DNA from: Macrostomum hystrix | Lineage: Eukaryota; Platyhelminthes; Macrostomidae | Length of the DNA: 64,000 nt | Direction of reading: 5' to 3' | Assembly: GCA_950097015.1 (NCBI GenBank) | Contig: CATNEN010000025.1 | Span: 8,420,501-8,484,500 of the forward strand | Part shown: piece by piece, positions 1 through 10,788 of the stretch | Position numbering within the stretch: position 1 is the stretch's first letter | Layout of the letters: the number at the start of each line of letters is the position of its first letter | Position numbers and translations under genes: made by a program | Notes under the pieces: model-generated | The model's database searches: none | What the model saw: only the letters and a program-made list of their open reading frames with translations | Told to the model about the DNA's origin: nothing

Positions 1-449
1 ATTCTGTGCAGTGAGATGAGATTGGCGATGATTCTGTGCAGTAAGATGAGATTAATGATGATTCTGTGCAGTGAGATGAGATTGGCGATGATTCTGTGCA
101 GTGAGATGAGATTGGCGATGTTTCTGTGCAGTGAGATGAGATTGGCGATGATTCTGTGCAGTGAGATGAGATTGGCGATGTTTCTGTGCAGTGAGATGAG
201 ATTAATGATGATTCTGTGCAGTGAGATGAGATTAGCGATGATTCTGTGCAGTGAGATGAGATTGGCGATGTTTCTGTGCAGTGAGATGAGATTAATGATG
301 ATTCTGTGCAGTGAGATGAGATTGGCGATGATTCTGTGCAGTGAGATGAGATTGGCGATGTTTCTGTGCAGTGAGATGAGATTAATGATGATTCTGTGCA
401 GTGAGATGAGATTAGCGATGATTCTGTGCAGTGAGATGAGATTGGCGAT
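1..449. repeat. 30-bp minisatellite, at least 15 copies
   Basis: Tandem 30-bp unit containing CTGTGCAGTGAGATGAGATT, present from the first base, so the array continues outside the window. Copies differ mainly at ATTGGCG / ATTAATG / ATTAGCG and at ATT / TTT. Because 30 is divisible by 3 the array stays open in one frame and gives a spurious repetitive ORF (MRLAMILCSE-type). Confidence 0.95.
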
Positions 450-1364
450 TTAAGTTCAGTTAAGTTAAGAACTTACGACTAATCATTAATGTAAATTTTG
501 AAGGCATTCCAGAATAGTATCAATATATAACTATCTTTCGTGTTATATTCTCTATAGAAGAGACCAAACAGAATTTATTTATCGAAAGTCAATAGGAGAA
601 AAGCAATTAAAATCTAGAAATTTTGATGAATGACATTTTATAGAATGAAAAGTCTCACAGAAGAGACGCATAAAATTAAGACAGGACAAGCATTGGAAGT
701 ATAAGGTATAACATAAATCACAAAAGAATACATTCTTAGTTAACCAAACACACGTTTCAGAAGAAACATACTTTAACACGCAAGGGCAAACACCTAGTTT
801 TCTTTTAGGAGACGTATACAAAACACAATGGGTAGAAGGACAAAATTACTTCTACTATTAAAGTGCAGAGATATACTCAGCTCTTGTAATCAAAATTAGT
901 TTAAAAAGGCCGGATTAAATCTCGACGCCACATTAAAAAACACCGATAGTAAAATTAAAATTAATTTGATTCAAGAAAGTTATGCAACATGCATATTAAA
1001 GTCGAAAATTTAATTAACAAAAAACTGAATTTAATATGAAATGCAATCAGAAGTCAATATACAATCAACGATGTGTAACAATCTATAAATCAATGTCATT
1101 TCCGATCGCGCATGCAGTAATGCATGAATGGATGAATAATTTAGGATCGACTCGCTGCAAATGGCGCTCACTGGATGCACAGCAAGAAGGCATGGCTGAA
1201 TCTAAAGGACTCTGCATGGAAGTGGCGTTAAAATTTCATAAAAAGTTTCATACTTCATCGTTAGGTGTTCAATTGCAGGCATTGGTATTACTCCGAAAAG
1301 TTTAATTTCAGTTGTTTTTTATGTACCAACCACACTTTTCACAAGATTTTTTAAACTAACTTTG
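450..1364. other. AT-rich spacer, no gene recognised
   Basis: Unique AT-rich sequence. Only short ORFs without recognisable family similarity or flanking splice signals; nothing here can be supported as a gene. Confidence 0.6.
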
Positions 1365-2019
1365 ATATCAGCTACTGCCAGGTACCTTATCAGCTACTGC
1401 CAGGTACAATATCAGCTACTGCCAGGTACCTTATCAGCTACTGCCAGGTACCTTATCAGCTACTGCCAGGTACAATATCAGCTACTGCCAGGTACCTTAT
1501 CAGCTACTGCCAGGTACCTTATCAGCTACTGCCAGGTACAATATCAGCTACTGCCAGGTACCTTATCAGCTACTGCCAGGTACAATATCAGCTACTGCTA
1601 GGTACCTTATCAGCTACTGCCAGGTACCTTATCAGCTACTGCCAGGTACAATATCAGCTACTGCTAGGTACCTTATCAGCTACTGCCAGGTACCTTATCA
1701 GCTACTGCTAGGTACCTTATCAGCTACTGCCAGGTACAATATCAGCTACTGCCGGGTACTATATAAGCTACTGCCAGGTACTATATCAGCTACTGCCGGG
1801 TACTATATAAGCTATTGCCAGGTACTATATCAGCTACTGCCGGGTACAATATCAGCTACTGCCGGGTACTATATAAGCTACTGCCAGGTACTATATAAGC
1901 TACTGCCGGGTACTATATCAGCTACTGCCGGGTACCATATAAGCTACTGCCGGGTACTATATAAGCTTCTGCCAGGTACTATATAAGCTACTGCCGGGTA
2001 CTATATCAGCCACTGCCAG
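1365..2019. repeat. 22-bp minisatellite, about 30 copies
   Basis: Unit ATCAGCTACTGCCAGGTACC plus two variable bases. Left copies end TACCTT or TACAAT; from about 1750 rightwards copies switch to GCCGGGTACTATA. This gradient of variants suggests expansion from one end. Confidence 0.95.
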
Positions 2020-2970
2020 TCAGTCAGCCATTTACGAACCTCACAGAAGTCAAAGTAAGGCGGAAAATGGTCCGCAAGACACTACTCACCCTAGTAGGAG
2101 GTTGGCAATGAGCAGTAGAAGTGTTAAATAGGTGACAACTTTGGCCAGCGAACTGATCCTAGTGCTTCGAATATCTAGGCCTGAAAAAGATCGGAGTGTG
2201 AAAGGTGTTTACACAATCGATCGATAATCGATAATTAACTAGATCAGAGATTGAAGACAAGCTTACGCGTGTTTCTTGCGAATTTAAGTCCACAATGCAG
2301 TCCAATGCCGCTTAGACAGATAAACATACCAAGCCAGTTCACCAGAGTTATGTGATCAGAGTGAATTCGCGAAGCCAAATAGATTGTACAGATTTCCTGA
2401 ATGTTTCGCATAGGGTCGCATTAAAAATATAATATACTAGTGTGCTTAAAATTGTGCAGTTCAATGGGACACTTGTTTGATAAAGAACCAATAGCTAAGC
2501 CTCCTATCATCAGTGTCTATAAAAATAACACATTCAACTGACACGGCTTAGAAACAGCTTACATATTATTGGCCTAAATGTATAAAATCTCACTGATCTA
2601 AGTGTCACCTCGAATTTTGCCTGTTCAGCTGGTTGCTAAGTGCCCTCAGTAAATAGAAACAAAGCAGCAAACTCTTTAGCAGCAAAGCACCTGTTAAGGA
2701 AAAAGTAAAAAACACATTCCAGTTGTCCCCACATTCTCAGAGTAGGGACCAAAAAACCAGAATGCATAATAGGGCGGAAGTAAAAGCTATAGTCTATGTT
2801 TTACACTAAAGAATTAGTGAATTAGTAAAGAAACAATAAATTGATGGCGCAACAAAGATTAAAAGTACAAAAAGTACTTAATGTACTATTTAGTCATTTA
2901 TAAATATTTTAAATGTCAATGTTCACTGTAACAAAACTCAGAAACAACATTCCTATACACTTAACCTACA
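2020..2970. other. Unique spacer; expected SLC35C2 3' exon not found
   Basis: Unique sequence between two arrays. It lies downstream of SLC35C2 on the minus strand and was searched by eye for the missing last exon (E-V-x-T followed by a G-[DE]-x-[LI]-S helix pair and a CLxGI motif). No convincing exon was seen. Confidence 0.5.
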
Positions 2971-3612
2971 ACACACAATTCCCATACACTGTCCCACAGA
3001 CACAATTCCCATACACTGTCCCACAGACACAATTCCCATACACTGTCCCAGACACACAATTCCCATACACTGTCCCACAGACACAATTCCCATACACTGT
3101 CCCACAGACACAATTCCCATACACTGTCCCACAGACACAATTCCCATACACTGTCCCACAGACACAATTCCCATACACTGTCCCACAGACACAATTCCCA
3201 TACACTGTCCCAGACACACAATTCCCATAAACTGTCCCACAGACACAATTCCCATACACTGTCCCACAGACACAATTCCCATACACTGTCCCAGACACAC
3301 AATTCCCATACACTGTCCCACAGACACACAATTCCCATACACTGTCCCACAGACACAATTCCCATACACTGTCCCACAGACACAATTCCCATACACTGTC
3401 CCACAGACACACAATTCCCATACACTGTCCCACAGACACAATTCCCATACACTGTCCCACAGACGCACAATTCCCATACACTGTCCCACAGACACACAAT
3501 TCCCATACAATGTCCCACAGACACAATTCCCATACACTGTCCCACAGACACAATTCCCATACACTGTCCCACAGACACACAATTCCCATACAATGTCCCA
3601 CAGACACAATTA
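2971..3612. repeat. 25-29-bp minisatellite in an SLC35C2 intron
   Basis: Unit built on ATTCCCATACACTGTCCCAC plus AGACACA (27 bp), with 25- and 29-bp variants from loss or gain of CA pairs; about 24 copies. It ends only about 27 bases from the SLC35C2 splice donor at 3638-3639, so the start of this intron is essentially all array. All three minus-strand frames are open and give spurious ORFs of more than 200 codons. Confidence 0.95.
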
Positions 3613-3639
3613 CCACAGACGCAGCCGCAACAAACGCAC

Positions 3640-4921
3640 CTTAAATATTCCAGACACGGACAGGGTGAGGGAGCTGGTGTGATGAATGAGCAAATACTCG
3701 GAGAATTCCAAGCCAAAGGCCAGCAGGGCGCCGCCGGTCAGCGCCCCCAAAGACCGCATCGCCGCCTCCGCAGAGCCCGCTCGGAACGCATTCGCCGTTG
3801 TGCCGACTTCTACGCCTTCGAAAACAACAGCCAACGGTAGCAGAGCCAGGATCATCCAGGGCTGCACGTGATAAATCATATCTACAGGATTAGCTAGGCC
3901 TAATTCTGCTCGTTGGGTAGCCACCTGGGCTGCTGTCCACCTGGCGCCGGACACAAACGAGGCTAGCAGGACTAGCAGGAAGCCGCCAGTATGGAATTGT
4001 GTACTCTTATAGGTGAATAGTAGAAGGCCGGCAGAGATTAGCAGCACCACAGCGATTAGGGACCAACGCTGTTGAGATGTATTGATTTGCGGATCAAAGA
4101 AAGTTATTGCATAAGCTCAACTTGGTTAAAAATGAGTTTTTTGGTTCGGCTTTTCTTGTAATCTAACTCGGCATCAAATTTCACAGACATGTTTTGCTTA
4201 TAGAAGTTTTTCACTTTTGGACTCTTGACTGAGAGAGGTCGAGAAATAGAATACCAGCCCTAGGAAATCGATTTGTGTCCTTAAGCAACTAGTAGCGTGA
4301 GTTCAACCAGCTGTAAAATGTGTGAAATAATCAGCTGCCAGAATAGAAATTTGAGTGAGTACTTGCAGGGTGCATTTGCCAAGTAACAAGCTATACTCGT
4401 AGTTAAATAATAGAAGAGCTACGTTGTTTAAGTGTTGGATAAACAATATAAGGAAAGTTGTAAACACTAACCCGTTCTTCCAATCGAAAGACAATGGCAA
4501 ATAACAGTATGAATACAACGGCGCTAGATTTAGTCATAGTATAAAGCGATATTGAGATAAACTCGAAGCTCCAATTAGATAGGCCAATATCGATGGAGCC
4601 AGCGATGCCGGTTAGTGCAACTCGTTGAATGTAGGGCCGCCAGAGCAGCTCCGGCCGTGGACTGTGGCGCCACCATTGCAACAGGGAGCGAAGCAGCCAA
4701 GCCAGGCAGAACTTCACTAGCAGATGACAGACGGTCATTGACAGCGGGTAGGGGTACATGGTGATGTACTTCTTATTGCAGAATGTCAGGGTGATGGAGA
4801 AGCAATAAAACACTAATATGAGAATGCCATTTTTAAGCAGCCATGTCAGCAGAGGTCTCTGCGCCACAGTAGTAGCCTTCATATTGTTGCCACGTTGAAA
4901 TAGTCTAATAGATTTCTGCAT
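3640..4921 (-). CDS. SLC35C2: SLC35C2-like nucleotide-sugar/triose-phosphate-type transporter (partial, two exons)
   Basis: Multi-pass transporter of the drug/metabolite superfamily (TPT domain). Human SLC35C2 is a Golgi protein linked to GDP-fucose supply and Notch fucosylation; that role is family knowledge. Two minus-strand exons: 4921-4472 (150 codons) and 4068-3640 (143 codons), joined in phase 0 through donor GTTAGT and acceptor CAACAG. Conserved blocks include YCFSITLTFCNK, GLSNWSFEFISISLYTMTKS, LLFTYKSTQF, AELGLANPVDMIYHVQPWM, AFGLEFSEYLL and SSLTLSVSGIFK, all in the order of the family. The second exon ends with a good donor (AAG then GTGCGT) at exactly the place where the family continues with the last two helices, so a 3' exon is missing from view, probably beyond position 1. 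Start: ATG at 4921; an in-frame ATG at 4882 would give an N-terminus closer to the vertebrate length. Confidence 0.9.
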
Positions 4922-7379
4922 AGAGCTTGCTGGAGCTGGTTTTCGAGTTTAATTCAATTGCCTAGCAACAGATGCAGCCAGCCCATGGCACCAGCCAGCT
5001 AAGAAGTAAAGATTCACAAGTTAAACAGTATTTATCCCTGAAATTGTATTATGTCGGTAGTGCTAATTAAAAAATAAATTCTAGAAATGTATGAAACCTG
5101 CCACTTTTGATTATCAAACATAATGCAGAGAGAATAAAGAAGTGAATCAGAATTATTAGTACCTATTTCAAGTATATAATGGAAATGCATCCTTGGTAAA
5201 AGAGTAAGGTGCCTAGGAGTGCCAAAACAAAATGTTTTACAAGTAGCTCTATTAGTCCACATGTCAGAGTAACTAGGATGATAGGACATTGAGCTGGTGA
5301 GCTGTCTATCCAATGCTTCCTGTTTAACAGCTTCTGGGGCCTAAGCAAATAGCCAATGGACCATGGCTAAACCATAGACCAATAGACCATGGGTAGACTA
5401 TATATAGGCCTATATATAGAAAAGACTGCTGTATTCGAAAAATTGGAATCAAATGCTGAACTTTAGGTTGCACTGTACTATTTTTTCAATTTTCTTTAAA
5501 CTTAAAGATATTTGTAGTTTTTAATTTTGTGCCTTTATGACACATTCTTTGTGCATATATCACATGTGGCCTAGCAATTTTGTGACCTAGCCTAACTGGG
5601 CAGGGTCTATGGAAGCACTGAAATAGACCACAATGGAGTATTGTTGGACCAAAGAAATAGTTGTTATTTATTTATAATATGGCTTGAAGAGCTATTGTTG
5701 TCAGATAGTTGATTAATTAATACAAATATGAACTAGACTAGAACCAACTAGATTCAAGAGACAGGCGTATTGTCTATAAATGTTGTATACATTGTTGACT
5801 GATACTTCTTACATTGTCATAGAAAATGCTACTGAATAGTTAATAATAGGCCATATATAAATACTGGATATGTTACTGAATGCTAACTGAATGTATATAT
5901 ATTTATATATTTGTTGTATTGAAACACTAATAGTGACAGGGACAGGTCTGACAGGACAGAAATGACTACATATAACAAATATATAGATAACAAAGTGCCT
6001 AATGTAAATAGAGGTGAGCAGTCTTTTTGTCAAAAGATTTTTTGTCAAAAGACTGTCAAAAGTATTTTTATTGAACTATACTTCACAAGTAACTAAGGTC
6101 TTTTGTTGATATAATTATCAAACATAATGCAGACTAGGCCTATGTATTGTGAAGTATTGCTCCTCCAATTTAAAGTCAAAGCTCCTAGACTTTGAGGCAG
6201 ATGCATGGCAGGCAATGCAAATGTAGTGTTGTCAGAAGTAGGCTACAGCCTTAGGGCCATATTTTCCATAGGCTTAGGCCTAGGCCTACCATTACTTGCA
6301 GGCTATGTTCTGGTACATTGAAGAATATGGCTTAGCAGCTATGTGCAAGCACAATGCAGCTATTCAATTTTTTGTCAGCAGTTAATAGCATTGCATTACG
6401 TTCCACCAGTCAAAATGTAGATTGCATTGGATAGCCTAACTGCTATGGCAACCACTCAGCATCACACATAACTGGACAAATAGGCCTATGTGTGCAGAAC
6501 ATGGCTCTCAAACTCAGTTTGGATGCCTGCTAATTTGTCAGCTTTCCTGCAATTAGAACACACTACAAAACAATTTAGTTGAAGGCTTGCACTCTGGCTT
6601 TGCCAAACAAGCCAGTAGGCAGGATATGTGCATTTAGTGCATATATTTGTGCAGTTGTGTGATGCTTGCGTGGTTAACAGGATGAATATCCAAGATGGCT
6701 AATTGTCCAGTTAACCAGACAAATAACAAACGCCAAAGCAAGTAACTTTACATAGGTATCATGAAAAGGCATACAACTTCACAGCACATTTCAAAGAATT
6801 TTACATAATTTTTAGACTTATACTGTTGTTAGCCATACTCTCATATACTCCGAATAGTTTAGAATATTACTTTGGAATGAGTTGCTCTGCAAGGCCTTGT
6901 TCCACTTTTTGCACTGTAAGTTAGTAGCAGCAGTAGTTATACTTATACTTATAGGTATTAATTATAATAAATGTTTAATTGTGTCACGCGCTCTGTCGGA
7001 ACTTGTCATTACTTGTATAAATAAAGAAATATGAATAATTGCAGAGCATGAAAAATTATTTACGAAACACGTACATGGTCTGATTTAATTTAACTTTGAC
7101 ACTACAAGCCATGAACTTGAACAGTTCTGTTTACTTTGTTTCACCGCTTGAAGCATTGTGTACTTTAACTTCTCTTATAATTCAAGGTTTGTACAAAATT
7201 ATAAAATATAATAAATTATATCGAATTTAGTGAGATAAGCTTCTACTCATTCTGTATTTCTCCCAATACAATTTTATTCCTTCTCGTTCTTTTCGCTTTT
7301 TATTGTATTGAATGCTTAGGACCTATCGCTACATATTTTTAAATGGTATATTAATGGTTAGGCCCCTAACATAACACTT
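4922..7379. other. AT-rich intergenic region, no gene recognised
   Basis: Low-complexity AT-rich sequence with scattered short palindromes such as TATATAGGCCTATATATA (about 5400) and repeated TAGGCC words. ORFs are below about 95 codons and unrecognisable. Upstream flank of SLC35C2; promoter elements could not be assigned. Confidence 0.6.
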
Positions 7380-7387
7380 TTTTTGTT

Positions 7388-8505
7388 AGGGACTTTCCCG
7401 CTCTAAATTATTTTACGATGAATTCGAGTTCGGGGCAGTAAGACCAGTAAGAAAACGTAAAAATAATTGTTCAAAATGTCAAAGGGAAGTCACACGGCAG
7501 GATAGTAGTGGGCGATCCAGTACAGGATGTTGCCGAACTGCTTGGTAGGGAACTGGCGGTGCCACATGAATTCCTGCAGGTATGTGTCGAACAGCTGATC
7601 AGACGTACCATGCATGGCATGGAATTTGGCCTTACAATTACCCCACCCACGACCCACATTCCATTGACCTGGCTGGTATGGATGGATGTGTCATTCGGGT
7701 TGCAGAGGTGCAGCATGTGGTTCACAGTGGCATGGTTTCCAGGCAATGCATGATAGCCAGCCCACTGATCTGTGATGACTCTTGTTCCAGGCAGGACGTG
7801 TTGGGCAATCAGCGGTAGGAGAGTATTGGCTTGGCGGTCGGTGACTGGGATGAGGACAGCGACTGGTACCATGCTCGACCATGCCAAAGACCCAGTGGCC
7901 CTTGTGATACGCACCACAGTGGTACTTGCGGTGCATGAATTTGGACTCATCAATTTTAACATCGATGCCAGGTCCACCAAGCTGCATTGGGTGGTCAATG
8001 AGGTACTGGGCGCATATGTCGCCCACAAAGTTAAACCAATCGATGACTCTGTCCCTAGTGACATGGGTCTCATGTGCTGTATCTGTCAGGCGTATATTGG
8101 CAGCCCAGAAATAGATTATGTCGATCAGCTGCACAAGGCTCAGGTGGCTACCCTCGAAGAATGAGCCCAGCCTAATTGACCGGTGCCTCTTGCAGTTCTT
8201 GCAGGACCAGCAGACACCATCAACATATTCCCGCCTAGCTTGACATTGGTAACCACACTGCTGTCCTGGGCAATGTGGGCATGCCATGGAATTGTGTAGC
8301 AGGCCATAGGTTGCAAGCCATTCAATTCCTGTCTCACCAGTCAGGCCTGTCAGCTCCCGGTGGTTTACATCCAGGTTGCACAGCTTAATTGTGGGCCTTA
8401 GAAGGTCAGGGTTGACAATAAACCATGGTGCCTGTGGTTGGCCAGCCATGATCAGCTGAAAAAACTTGTAAAATAATTTAGAGTGGGAGAGTCGAAAATC
8501 ACCCT
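7388..8505 (-). mobile_element. Merlin-superfamily DNA transposon with TIRs and target-site duplication
   Basis: A 1.1-kb element bounded by an 8-bp direct repeat TTTTTGTT (7380-7387 and 8506-8513), the size expected for Merlin/IS1016-type elements. Terminal inverted repeats match over about 26 bp (7391-7416 against the reverse complement of 8468-8493; core CTCTAAATTATTTTAC, two mismatches). The left end lacks about 8 bases present between GGG and ACT at the right end. The interior encodes one transposase reading frame on the minus strand. Terminal repeats, duplication and gene together make this secure; the exact terminal base (AGGG or GGG) is uncertain by one. Confidence 0.85.
7490..8449 (-). 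pseudogene. Merlin transposase (ISXO2/IS1016-like DDE), two frameshifts
   Basis: Starts ATG at 8449 ([10 protein letters not shown]), followed by a zinc-ribbon (CPHC near residue 57 and CWSCKNC near 80) and the catalytic block with IDESKF (first Asp near residue 167) and [10 protein letters not shown]. Near 7860-7870 the frame shifts; the homologous reading resumes with [11 protein letters not shown] and [12 protein letters not shown] (second Asp). Near 7655 it shifts again into the frame ending LQEFMWHRQFPTKQF and a TGA at 7490-7492. The third acidic position reads HTSQVNG, with Asn where Glu is usual; some IS1595 relatives are thought to use Asn, so this alone does not prove inactivity. The two frameshifts mean it cannot make a full transposase as written. 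Confidence 0.85.
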
Positions 8506-8513
8506 TTTTTGTT

Positions 8514-8847
8514 TGCTTTCATTTTTTGTATTTATAAGTTTATTGTGCTATTACTCATTTGATATAGCCTAAGTTGTTTTGAATATTTAATACTTATATG
8601 ATTATTTATAAATGATTATTAACCTAATTAAATAAAGTAAATTTTTTAAGTGTTGGTTTCCCAACCGATAAATTGGATCATGGCATGGGCCCCCTGCATG
8701 GCCACATGGTGTCCATAGTCAGGAAGGTGGCCTCTGAGGGGGAAATTCCTGCGCACCCAAAGGGTCTCAGCGCACAAGTCAGCATACACAAAGGGTCTTG
8801 GCACACATTGGTGCACAAGCGTGGCACACACAAAGGGTAACATGGTA
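8514..8847. other. Spacer between Merlin copy and MITE
   Basis: AT-rich, then a stretch with repeated words (CACAAAGGGT, TGGCAC, GCGCAC). No gene seen. Confidence 0.5.
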
Positions 8848-9262
8848 CCTAGACACTTTGTCATCTTACAACTTTGTCATCCAGATGATGATCTGTCAAA
8901 TATCTCAGAGGGTGGATGACAAAGAGACTTAGACTTGTGGACACTTTGTCATATATAAAACAAAAGTTTTAAAAGTTAGAACAGAACCACCCCTCCCCAC
9001 CCCTACTCACATTGTGTTGGCACCTATCTTTCAAGTCTTATAATGCAATCAGTTTTGACACCTCTTTTGACAATTTAGAGTGTGAAGTGTGTTCACACCT
9101 CTGCCCCACCACCCTACCCTCACTTTATTGATGACAAACCTGATTGCTTGTTATTAGTAGATGATAAACTGACCAAACTTTAAAGCATGCCAATTAGCTA
9201 GATGACGAAGTGTCCTACCTTCCAAGTGGATGACAAAGTCTTAAGATGACGAAGTGTCTAGG
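8848..9262. mobile_element. MITE-like element with 36-bp terminal inverted repeats
   Basis: Positions 8848-8883 and the reverse complement of 9227-9262 agree at 33 of 36 bases; both begin CCTAGACACTT and end CTTTGTCATCCA. The 340-bp interior has no coding potential but repeats the GATGACAAAG word several times. No clear target-site duplication. The shape (short, non-coding, long TIRs) fits a non-autonomous DNA transposon, superfamily unknown. Confidence 0.7.
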
Positions 9263-10788
9263 ATCTGGTTAACATAGGGTCATATACCCTTATCATATAC
9301 CCTTAGGGTTAACATAGGATGCTTTTCTGTGTAGGGTCAGGGTTAGGGGACAGAAACAGTGCATAGATGGCACACAGATGGCGCACAGATAGTGCTATAT
9401 ATATATTGAAATTGAAAAAAAAAAATTTTTATTGCATTGGATCTGCACTGCCAATGGCACAATTATTTTTTTCTGAAAAAAGGCAGAGAAGGGTGGACCA
9501 AAGGTGAATCATCCTGGACAAGTGGCAGGTTGGGTTGATTTTTGGTGAAAAATTGGCTTGTTTCTTCTCACTATCTTTGGGATCCTCCTACTGAAAAGGG
9601 GCAATCACCCCACCCCCTAGTTGTGCCAGTGGACTATTGCTATGGTACTGGGGCAATAATGCCTGCTTATTGGTATAGAAGACTAGACAGAGGCTCATAT
9701 GTCATCTACATTAATGCTATGGCAAAATACACAGAATAACACAGCAAAGACTATGTTAGAAATTATTATATATTATATATTTGAGATAATTCTCAAGTCA
9801 TCCTTGTAGACAGATAGGCTCCTGCCTCTTCTACATTAATGTTGTTATGTTTATTGAAGTGTAAGTAAATCAATTAAAACAATTATAAAACAATTAATTG
9901 ATGTTACAAGATTGTTATGCATAACTTTTATTTACTTTATTCTGAAATTGTTTTCAAAGAATGGTGTACTTTTAAAATATATCAATCATCATCATATTGC
10001 CAGGGTATTAACATAGAATAAATGACCACTAGAAAAATAGTGGTCCTTGTATGTTTAGAACACATAAAGCTTATCTTCTTAGCTTTCTGTGCCAATAAGT
10101 AGGCCTTGTTGACACAGTTAGCTAGTAGCATAGCAATAGTCTGCTAGTTAATAGCATGACACCTTGCCCTTGGCAATAAGCAAGCTGCATTTGGTTTTCA
10201 CCAGATGTCTGCACACATGGCTTGGTCTTCTCATCCCTACCCTTCAGGCATCTAAGCCCTCCCCTGGTTTGGTCTGCTCTGTGCATGTGCAGGCCTGGGG
10301 TGAGAAGCACACCGACTGTTGCCCCCTTCCCTGTTCAGCTTGCTGCTGTGTGTGAGGTGTCTGAGTTCAGGGGTCCGGATGGCGCAATGGGTGACTCCCG
10401 CCTATTTTGCTGGCCTGGGGGCATGCCATTCCTGCGCTTGTGCATCAAGTGCCCCAGGCCCCCTGCAATTAAGTAAAGTATTGTTCACATCTGTGAAGTT
10501 GGTCAGTGCAGTTGCACTTGTAGCTCCATTCCTTTTGTTGGCCTGTAACAATGATTCACCAATTCAGTTTGAAGAATATATGTTAGGATTGATTTCATCC
10601 TGGCCTCTTAGTAAATATTTTAGCCTGAACAAGATATCGTTGTGGGAAAATTTCTGATCAAATGGTGCAAATAGGTTTGAAATTGAAAATAAGTCCTGGA
10701 ATGTTGGACCTCTTATTTTAATCCATTCCTAGATCTCTTGAACCCTCCCTAGATAGAAAATGAAACTCCTTAGCTGAAATACTTGCAG
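9263..10788. other. Upstream flank of p38 gene; first coding exon not located
   Basis: AT-rich to 10.1 kb, then mixed composition. The p38 exon at 10789 lacks an initiator, so a short exon carrying ATG should lie in or beyond this stretch, but no unique candidate with a donor could be chosen. A segment near 10375-10460 has tRNA A-box-like sequence and may be a degraded SINE. Confidence 0.45.

Noticed and set aside
1036-1305. 89-codon plus-strand ORF
   Set aside because: No recognisable family, no splice or promoter context; length expected by chance.
2085-2165. Hydrophobic minus-strand stretch (VVTYLTLLLLIANLLL) as the missing SLC35C2 exon
   Set aside because: The phase-0 acceptor and the required Glu after the IFK junction are absent, and a stop follows within a few codons in that frame.
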